Shown in pieces: positions 1-4,428 of a stretch of 6,974 nucleotides of DNA. The notes under the pieces are model-generated. The model had not been told where the DNA came from. It ran no database searches and saw nothing but the letters and a program-made list of their open reading frames with translations. The position numbers and the translations under genes are program-made. The stretch covers positions 1 through 6,974 of the forward strand of contig URAQ01000087.1 of assembly GCA_900545875.1 (NCBI GenBank), read 5' to 3'. Each line of letters starts with the position of its first letter. The stretch's first letter is position 1. The DNA comes from an uncultured Collinsella sp. Its GTDB lineage: Bacteria; Actinomycetota; Coriobacteriia; Coriobacteriales; Coriobacteriaceae.

Positions 1-12
1 CCCCCTTTTTTG
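1..12 (+). terminator. Right-hand end of a probable intrinsic terminator (partial)
   Basis: The window opens with five C followed by six T and then GCG. This resembles the 3' arm plus T-run of the terminator seen later in this window, where GCCCC is followed by TTTT and GC (1311-1322). The matching G-rich left arm would lie outside the window. If correct, a plus-strand gene ends just to the left, convergent with the gene at 76-543. Only half the structure is visible, so this is a suggestion. Confidence 0.35.
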
Positions 13-24
13 CGTTTACCGGGC

Positions 25-41
25 GTAAATGACTCATTTAC
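25..41. repeat. 17-bp near-perfect palindrome
   Basis: GTAAATGA, one central C, then TCATTTAC: 8-bp arms that are exact reverse complements. A related half, CGTTTAC, sits just before it at 13-19. No T-run follows on either strand, so the palindrome itself is not a standard terminator. A second, weaker hairpin (ACGAT at 47-51, ATCGT at 55-59, then TTTT at 60-63) follows and could weakly terminate plus-strand transcription. Function is unknown; operator, end of a dispersed repeat, or chance are all possible. Confidence 0.4.
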
Positions 42-75
42 ACCAGACGATCTTATCGTTTTTGGTATTGAGCTT

Positions 76-543
76 TTATTTAAAGAAAATAAATCGAATA
101 ACAAGGGCAACTGCTATGACCGCAATGATCAAAAGCAGGATTGTCAGTCGATGCTGCTTGCGTCGTTTACTTGTCGAAACGAAGATTGATTTTCCCTGTT
201 TTGGCGTTTCGAGATAGCGAGCCGAATGCGTCAAGGTTTGCTTTGGTCGAGGACCTCTTTGTCGATGAGTGGCGGATGCTTTCATCGGCTCATCACTAGC
301 TGCGCTGTTTTTAGATAATGGTGCGTCTTTCAGATATACAGGGTCTCCCGAGGCGACGCCCATATGTTTACGTCCCGTTTGGGCATCCTCGAGCGTTTGA
401 TATCGATTTCTCGTCACATACTCGGGCTCCGGATCATTAATGGGCTCTTGCGAGATGTGGGGGCGATGGAACCGCGGCGGCTGCGTGGAAGTATCTTCCC
501 CCTGCGTCGGCATAAACATTTTGTTCTGGTTTTGGTCGTCCAT
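76..543 (-). CDS. Uncharacterised protein with one C-terminal membrane segment
   Basis: A 155-residue protein I do not recognise. Residues 1 to about 125 are polar, rich in Pro, Gln, Thr, Asp and basic residues, with no hydrophobic core, and look largely disordered. A basic stretch (SKRRKQHR, 125-132) directly precedes one strongly hydrophobic helix (about 134-153) that ends two residues before the C terminus. There is no N-terminal signal peptide. This is the layout of a tail-anchored protein, with the bulk predicted to face the cytoplasm by the positive-inside rule. The start is ATG at 543, preceded by a modest AAAGGGC ribosome site about 5 nt away. The stop is TAA. It is transcribed divergently from the hsp20 gene. 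Base composition is lower in GC than the neighbours: 27 of 60 bases in 361-420, against 41 of 60 in ftsH at 5101-5160. That it is a real gene is likely from its length, ribosome site and sensible protein architecture; its function is unknown. Confidence 0.7.
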   Translation of the reverse strand: MDDQNQNKMFMPTQGEDTSTQPPRFHRPHISQEPINDPEPEYVTRNRYQTLEDAQTGRKHMGVASGDPVYLKDAPLSKNSAASDEPMKASATHRQRGPRPKQTLTHSARYLETPKQGKSIFVSTSKRRKQHRLTILLLIIAVIAVALVIRFIFFK

Positions 544-663
544 GATGCCCTTTAGCTCGTTACCAACAACGTGTACGCGCTCATTGTAAGCCCCTTGCTA
601 TTTGTAGCTGTGAACATACTTGTTATTTAAGCTCTGGTTCAAAGAACCTTAACCTTATTAAAA

Positions 664-684
664 CCTGAGTCAAACACACTTAGA
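664..684. promoter_or_regulatory. Possible degenerate HAIR-like (HspR) operator upstream of hsp20
   Basis: The known HspR operator (HAIR) is CTTGAGT-N7-ACTCAAG. Here CCTGAGT, seven bases, then ACTTAGA match it at 10 of 14 positions with the exact 7-bp spacer. The left half matches 6 of 7 and the right half 4 of 7. A further half-site-like ACTCAAA lies at 702-708. HspR is the usual repressor of heat-shock genes in actinobacteria, so the location upstream of a small heat-shock gene fits. The weak right half means chance remains quite possible. Confidence 0.3.
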
Positions 685-807
685 TATGCTTATAGTACTA
701 GACTCAAAAAACTTTATAGTCGATGTATATATGAGCACTGGGTGGGCATATATAAGAGCGTCAAAAGAAGTCCCAGTCACCTAGAAGATGACTCGGCAGT
801 CCTTAAA

Positions 808-812
808 AGGAG
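808..812 (+). promoter_or_regulatory. Ribosome binding site that fixes the hsp20 start
   Basis: AGGAG within AAAAGGAGTGG lies 8 nt before the ATG at 821. The in-frame ATG further upstream at 788 would add 11 residues (MTRQSLKGVVN) and has no comparable ribosome site. The 821 start gives an N terminus (MASMVPYR) like other Hsp20 proteins. Confidence 0.85.
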
Positions 813-820
813 TGGTAAAC

Positions 821-1252
821 ATGGCAAGCATGGTTCCTTATCGTTCGGTTTTTGGCGTTCGTCCTTCTGCTAGCTCGCTGTTCGATCTGTTTGATGATAT
901 GACTGACCTTGCAAACAACTCGATTGCTTCCAAGGCGTTTCCCGTTGACGTTGAGGATAAGGGCGACGGCTATGAGGTCAAGGCTTATCTGACCGGCGTC
1001 GCCAAGGACGATATCGATGTCGAGCTTAACGAGGGTCGTCTGTCCATTAGCGTGAATGTCGAGGAAGACGAGGAGAACGAGGGCAAGAACTTCCTGCAGA
1101 AGGAGTTCAGCTCGTACAGCGCGACGCGTGGCGTGTATCTAAAGGACGCTTCGAGCGAGGGCCTCTCGGCTAAGTACGCTGACGGCATCCTGACCGTTAC
1201 GGTCCCCAAGATCGTCGAGAAGAAGAACGTTACGAAGATCTCCATCGACTAA
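821..1252 (+). CDS. hsp20: Small heat-shock protein, Hsp20/alpha-crystallin family
   Basis: A 143-residue ATP-independent holdase chaperone that would bind unfolding proteins in the cytoplasm and keep them refoldable by other chaperones. The N-terminal arm (1-39) contains hydrophobic stretches such as SLFDLFDDM, typical of substrate-binding arms. The alpha-crystallin domain runs about 40-131, opening with FPVDVEDKGDGYEVKAYLTG (40-59) and ending in the family signature AKYADGILTVTVPK (117-130). The C-terminal tail ends KISID, carrying an I-x-I motif (Ile140, Ile142) used for oligomer assembly in this family. Length is normal. It is monocistronic: a strong hairpin terminator follows 26 nt after the stop, and the next gene is convergent. 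Heat or stress induction is expected from the family. A possible HspR-type site lies upstream but is not strong. The family call is very secure; the client proteins are unknown. Confidence 0.95.
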   Translation: MASMVPYRSVFGVRPSASSLFDLFDDMTDLANNSIASKAFPVDVEDKGDGYEVKAYLTGVAKDDIDVELNEGRLSISVNVEEDEENEGKNFLQKEFSSYSATRGVYLKDASSEGLSAKYADGILTVTVPKIVEKKNVTKISID

Positions 1253-1278
1253 CTTCGTTGGTGTTCTGCGCTATTAAA

Positions 1279-1326
1279 AGACAGCAAAAGGGGCTGGGAA
1301 GCGATTCTCGGCCCCTTTTGCTGTCT
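1279..1326. terminator. Bidirectional intrinsic terminator between hsp20 and the convergent WalJ-like gene
   Basis: A perfect 16-bp stem pairs 1279-1294 (AGACAGCAAAAGGGGC) with 1311-1326. Allowing G-U pairs, it extends by six more pairs to a GCGA tetraloop at 1301-1304. The GC core is flanked by AAAA on the left and TTTT on the right, so each strand reads as an A-run, a GC-rich stem and a T-run. It ends 8 bases short of the stop codon of the minus-strand gene (1335), so one structure can stop transcription from both sides. Confidence 0.92.
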
Positions 1327-1334
1327 AGGACAGT

Positions 1335-2144
1335 CTATTGAATGGTTACTGGCCGATGCTGGCTTGCGGGGCGTATCGAGAGTTTTCGCGATCCTTGGAG
1401 AAGGGTTGCGGAGCTGCCGACCTCGTCATCCAGGGTTGCGGTCAGAGCTTTGGCATAGCTTTTGACGGTAAGGCTCGGACGATTGTTATCTTGGCTGATA
1501 TGCATGGCAATGAGCTGTTCGGTGCGTTCGGTAACAAGTTCGCGCGCGGCTTCGGCGGCTTGGCCATTGGAGAGGTGTCCCCTTGCAGACAGGATGCGCT
1601 CCTGAAGAAAGCGGGGATATTCTCCCTCGCGCAGCATGGTCACATCGTGGTTGCTTTCGAGCGCGAGGACTCGACAATCTTTGAGGGTGTTCATGGCTTG
1701 GCTCGATAGCTCTCCGGTGTCGGTGGCAAAGCCGATGGAATCATCGAGGGCGTCGAATCGATAACCGACTGGATTGATGACATCGTGTGATGTTGAGTAG
1801 GTTTGCACGTGGATGCCGGCAATGGATAGGGCGTCGCCGGGATCGAATTCCTCGACAGGCAGATGCGAAAGATTTTCTTTGCTCGAAAGAGTGCCCCTGC
1901 TGGCAAAGAGGGGGCCGTGCCAGTGCTTGCACCAGACATCGAGGCCCTTGATGTGATCGCTATGCTCATGAGTAATGAGAAGAGCCGAGACGTTGTCTGT
2001 CGAGAGCCCCAGTTCTGCCATGCGCTTTAATGTCTCGCGGCGAGACAGTCCGTCATCGACCATAATGAGCCCCTGCGGGCCCTCGATGAGTGCGCAGTTG
2101 CCTTTAGAGCCACTGCCGAGGATATGAAGGTGCAGACGAGACAT
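1335..2144 (-). CDS. walJ: YycJ/WalJ-family metallo-beta-lactamase-fold hydrolase (putative DNA exonuclease)
   Basis: A 269-residue soluble protein. The N terminus HILGSGSKGNCALIEG (7-22) is characteristic of the YycJ/WalJ branch. The metal-binding signature THEHSDH (58-64) supplies His59, His61, Asp63 and His64. Further likely ligands are His120 (TSHD), Asp142 (TDTG), His190 (GHLSN) and His215 (AMHISQDNN). The ESNHD block (163-167) is also typical. Related WalJ proteins have been described as 5'-3' exonucleases acting on double-stranded DNA and linked to mismatch repair; that activity is from family knowledge. In Firmicutes the gene usually closes the walRKHI operon. Here no wal genes are visible: it stands alone, divergent from tilS and convergent with hsp20. 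The start is ATG at 2144 with only a weak GGA ribosome site (TTTGGAATCTT before it). I found no clear promoter in the 48-bp gap. About 20 C-terminal residues look unconserved. The family call is strong, the exact substrate uncertain. Confidence 0.9.
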   Translation of the reverse strand: MSRLHLHILGSGSKGNCALIEGPQGLIMVDDGLSRRETLKRMAELGLSTDNVSALLITHEHSDHIKGLDVWCKHWHGPLFASRGTLSSKENLSHLPVEEFDPGDALSIAGIHVQTYSTSHDVINPVGYRFDALDDSIGFATDTGELSSQAMNTLKDCRVLALESNHDVTMLREGEYPRFLQERILSARGHLSNGQAAEAARELVTERTEQLIAMHISQDNNRPSLTVKSYAKALTATLDDEVGSSATLLQGSRKLSIRPASQHRPVTIQ

Positions 2145-2158
2145 AAGATTCCAAAGGA

Positions 2159-2164
2159 TACAAT
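2159..2164 (+). promoter_or_regulatory. Candidate -10 element for tilS
   Basis: TACAAT, matching 5 of 6 bases of the TATAAT consensus, lies 28 nt before the tilS start codon, leaving room for a short leader that includes the AGGAGG at 2181-2186. The expected -35 position (about 2135-2142) falls in the start of the divergent WalJ-like gene and shows no TTGACA-like match. The call therefore rests on one hexamer. Confidence 0.35.
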
Positions 2165-2192
2165 GGGTGCGGACGAATAGAGGAGGAAGCGA

Positions 2193-3731
2193 ATGCCAAC
2201 GGTATCACAGCATTACGGACACCATGCCGTGCCCGGGGCAGTCGATGAGACCCGAACGAGGCAGCAGGCTGCTCCTGTCGTGCTCATGGTATCAGGCGGC
2301 GCGGACTCGACGGCACTGCTTCTTATGGCGTGCACATCAAAGCTGGATATCCAAGACGGACGCGGTGTTGCCCCCATTGCTCGCGAGCGCCTGCATGTGC
2401 TGCATGTAAACCATCATCTGCGCGGCAAGGCGTCCGATGGCGACGAGGCCTTTGTGCGTGAGCTCTGCGCGAAATATGGTTTACCGCTGTGCGTGGAGCA
2501 CGCTTATTTTGATGGGGAGTCGGGCAATGTTGAGGCCGCGGCCCGCGAGGTGCGCTATGCCGCGGCGCGGAGGTATGTTCGCGAGCTCTGCGCCCAGACG
2601 GGGGCACCGCGAACGGCGGCTCGTATCTGCACCGCGCACACGTCTTCGGATCGCGCGGAAACGTTTTTGATGAACGCGATTAAGGGTTCGGGGCCCGCTG
2701 GCCTATCGAGCATTCCTCGCCGGAGGAATATCGTGGTGCGTCCCTTGCTCGACCTAACTCATGGCGAGCTCGTGGGCTATCTACAGGTACATGGTCAGCC
2801 GTGGCGTGAAGACGAGAGCAATGAGGATATCTCGTATCTGCGAAACTACGTGCGCCATCGAGTGATGCCGGTGGTGGCGCAGCGCAACGCGAGCGTCTGC
2901 AAGACGATTGGCGCCGCCTGCGAGATCTTAGGCGATGAGGACGCGTTTTTGTCTCAGCTTTCGGCACAGGCGTTTCGAAGCTGCCTGCGTAAGGAGGCGG
3001 CGGGCGCGCTGGTGCTCGATGCCAGGCGCCTTGCTGCGGCCGAGGTGGTAATCGCGCGGCGCATCGTGCGACTGGCGATTAAGCGCATCGATCCGGACGC
3101 TCGTCCAGAGATGCGACATGTGGAGCGAGTCCTTTCCTGCGTTGCCGAGGGCGCCGGCTCGGTCACGCTTCCGGCGGGAATTGACGCGCGCGTTGAGTTT
3201 GGCATGCTGGCATTTAAGGCGCCGACGGCTCGCGAGGGCCTGGTCGCGGACTGGGTTACCGTACCCGGTCGTTTGCCGTTGGGCGGGGGACGTATGCTGG
3301 TCACAGAACCGATGGCCGTTGAGCCGGGATGCGATATCGTGCGCCGCGCCCGTGAGCTTGCGGCTGCCGGGGAAGTGACAGCTTTGGTAGACGCGGCTGC
3401 CCTGGGTTTTGCCGACAGCGATAGTGAGCGGATCCTGGCGGGCTCGCGTGGCGAGATCCCTGCCGAGGCGCGATTGGCGCGCCTGTGGGTGGACGGTCCC
3501 GCACCGGGAGACGTGATGTGCCCGTTAGGGATGAGTGGTCGAAGCAAGAAAGTATCCGACTTGCTAGGTGAGGCTCGCATTCCCGTTTCCGAGCGCGCCG
3601 GAGTGCCCATGGTGAGGACGGCGCCGGGGGGCGCCGTGGTGTGGGTCGCCGGAGTTCGCGCGGACGAGCGTTTTAATTGCACGGCCGCAACACGCGTGGC
3701 ATATCTGCTCCGCGTGGTCGATGCGGAATAG
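2193..3731 (+). CDS. tilS: tRNA(Ile)-lysidine synthetase
   Basis: TilS uses ATP and lysine to convert C34 of the CAU-anticodon tRNA-Ile to lysidine, switching it from Met to Ile identity and AUG to AUA decoding. The N-terminal PP-loop ATPase carries SGGADS (34-39). It is followed by HVNHHLRG (71-78), AHTSSDRAET (148-157), KGSGPAGLSSI (164-174) and the family block REDESNED with YLRNYVRHRV (205-224). The C-terminal substrate-binding domain is clear at about 438-495 (GDVMCPLGMSGRSKKVSDLL, then VVWVAGVRADERF). At 512 residues it is longer than E. coli TilS (about 430), partly through a roughly 25-residue N-terminal extension. The start is ATG at 2193, 6 nt after a perfect AGGAGG (2181-2186). AHT rather than AHH resembles actinobacterial homologues; SSDR in place of the usual DDQ-like residues is a divergence. 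It diverges from the WalJ-like gene and precedes hpt by 147 bp on the same strand. Confidence 0.95.
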   Translation: MPTVSQHYGHHAVPGAVDETRTRQQAAPVVLMVSGGADSTALLLMACTSKLDIQDGRGVAPIARERLHVLHVNHHLRGKASDGDEAFVRELCAKYGLPLCVEHAYFDGESGNVEAAAREVRYAAARRYVRELCAQTGAPRTAARICTAHTSSDRAETFLMNAIKGSGPAGLSSIPRRRNIVVRPLLDLTHGELVGYLQVHGQPWREDESNEDISYLRNYVRHRVMPVVAQRNASVCKTIGAACEILGDEDAFLSQLSAQAFRSCLRKEAAGALVLDARRLAAAEVVIARRIVRLAIKRIDPDARPEMRHVERVLSCVAEGAGSVTLPAGIDARVEFGMLAFKAPTAREGLVADWVTVPGRLPLGGGRMLVTEPMAVEPGCDIVRRARELAAAGEVTALVDAAALGFADSDSERILAGSRGEIPAEARLARLWVDGPAPGDVMCPLGMSGRSKKVSDLLGEARIPVSERAGVPMVRTAPGGAVVWVAGVRADERFNCTAATRVAYLLRVVDAE

Positions 3732-3782
3732 CGTCCCACGCCTGCTATTCTGTGCGACGTTGACGGTATTCCCGCGCTGATG

Positions 3783-3813
3783 GCGCACGGGCTGGTAAAT
3801 TTACCCCGTGCGC
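3783..3813. repeat. Nested palindromes in the tilS-hpt gap
   Basis: GCGCACGGG (3783-3791) and CCCGTGCGC (3805-3813) are exact 9-bp inverted arms. Inside them lies another perfect palindrome, GGTAAATTTACC (3794-3805), sharing one base with the right arm. No T-run follows, so it is not a standard terminator for tilS. It sits immediately upstream of an extended -10 (3814-3822), over the spacer and -35 zone, where a regulator-binding site would act. Operator, attenuating hairpin or chance remain open. Confidence 0.5.
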
Positions 3814-3822
3814 TGCTAGAAT
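3814..3822 (+). promoter_or_regulatory. Candidate extended -10 promoter for hpt-ftsH
   Basis: TGC-TAGAAT: an extended -10 dinucleotide plus a hexamer with 5 of 6 consensus bases, 56 nt before the hpt ATG. There is no good -35, which extended -10 promoters can tolerate. A similar element, TGC-TATTCT, occurs at 3743-3751, and both lie in a shared pattern CTGCTA-N3-TGTG. If active, hpt-ftsH can be expressed independently of tilS. Confidence 0.35.
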
Positions 3823-3878
3823 GTGTAGCTCGCGTCCATACGGCGGTGTGTGGGCGATAAGCACAAGAAAGGGTTGTC

Positions 3879-4427
3879 ATGGCTTCTCAACATCCGGATA
3901 TCGAGAAGGTTCTGTTCACGCAGGAGGATATCGACGGTATCGTCTCTCGCCTGGGCGAGGAGATTACTCGCGATTACGCGGGTAAGGATCTGGTGCTGAT
4001 TGCGGTCCTGCGCGGCGCCGTGGTCTTTATGGGCGACCTGATGCGTAAGATCGAGCTGCCGACCAACATCGATTTCATGGCTGTTTCGAGCTATGGCGAC
4101 GGTGTGAAGTCCTCGGGTATCGTGCGTATCATTAAGGACCTGGATATCGACATCCGCGGTCGCGACGTGCTGATCGTCGAGGACATTCTGGACTCGGGCC
4201 TGACGCTCAAGTATCTGATGAAGAACCTCGAGAGCCGCAAGCCCGCTTCTCTGGAGGTCGCCGCCTTCCTGTGGAAGGACGTTGAGGACCGCGTCTCGGC
4301 CATCACGCCCAAGTATGTTGGAACCCATTGCCCCGATGCCTTTGTGGTGGGCTACGGCCTCGACTATGCCGAGCGCTATCGTAACCTTCCGTATCTGGGC
4401 ATTTTGAAACCGGAGGTTTATTCGTAA
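3879..4427 (+). CDS. hpt: Hypoxanthine phosphoribosyltransferase
   Basis: A 182-residue cytoplasmic purine-salvage enzyme that joins PRPP with hypoxanthine (often guanine too) to give IMP or GMP plus pyrophosphate. The PRPP-binding signature VLIVEDILDSGLT (97-109) includes the acidic pair Glu101-Asp102. LRGA (44-47) is the loop contacting pyrophosphate, and SSYGD (70-74) starts the flexible catalytic loop. The C-terminal block VGYGLDYAERYRNLPYLG (157-174) is typical of bacterial Hpt. Length is normal. The start ATG follows AAAGGG (3868-3873) by 5 nt. Its stop (TAA) is separated from the ftsH ATG by a single base, so the two are co-transcribed and probably translationally coupled. The tilS-hpt-ftsH order is common in bacteria. 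Identity is secure; the preference between hypoxanthine and guanine cannot be read from sequence alone. Confidence 0.97.
   Translation: MASQHPDIEKVLFTQEDIDGIVSRLGEEITRDYAGKDLVLIAVLRGAVVFMGDLMRKIELPTNIDFMAVSSYGDGVKSSGIVRIIKDLDIDIRGRDVLIVEDILDSGLTLKYLMKNLESRKPASLEVAAFLWKDVEDRVSAITPKYVGTHCPDAFVVGYGLDYAERYRNLPYLGILKPEVYS
4412..4416 (+). promoter_or_regulatory. Ribosome binding site for ftsH inside the end of hpt
   Basis: GGAGG lies within the last codons of hpt, 12 nt before the ftsH ATG. That is longer than the usual 5-9 nt. No closer purine-rich site or better start codon is present. The 1-nt gap between the hpt stop and the ftsH start suggests ribosomes finishing hpt re-initiate on ftsH. Confidence 0.6.
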
Positions 4428-4428
4428 G

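Larger units (their letters stand above)
544..820. promoter_or_regulatory. Divergent AT-rich intergenic region serving the membrane-protein gene and hsp20
   Basis: This 277-bp gap must hold the promoters of two divergent genes. For the minus-strand gene the best pair I find is TTGAAC (642-637) and TATGTT (618-613), 18 bp apart and each matching 4 of 6 consensus bases. A TACAAT at 588-583 has no good -35. For hsp20 there are several -10-like hexamers (TATAGT at 691-696 and 715-720, TATATA at 726-731, TATAAG at 751-756), none with a convincing TTGACA-like partner. The stretch 600-760 is clearly AT-rich. A 13-bp inverted repeat, GGTTC-AAA-GAACC, lies at 636-648. No small ORF with a ribosome site is apparent. 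Confidence 0.45.

Noticed and set aside
29..217. 62-codon plus-strand open frame at the left edge
   Set aside because: Overlaps the minus-strand membrane-protein gene, lacks a ribosome site and resembles a reverse-frame shadow.
788..820. Upstream ATG extending Hsp20 by 11 residues
   Set aside because: No ribosome site before 788, whereas AGGAG sits 8 nt before the ATG at 821.
544..820. CIRCE (HrcA) element upstream of hsp20
   Set aside because: No TTAGCACTC-N9-GAGTGCTAA match, only an isolated GAGCACT at 734-740.
2954..3880. 308-codon minus-strand open frame over the 3' half of tilS
   Set aside because: Antisense to the conserved TilS C-terminal half. The translation is Ser/Arg/Ala-rich without domain character and crosses the hpt upstream region.
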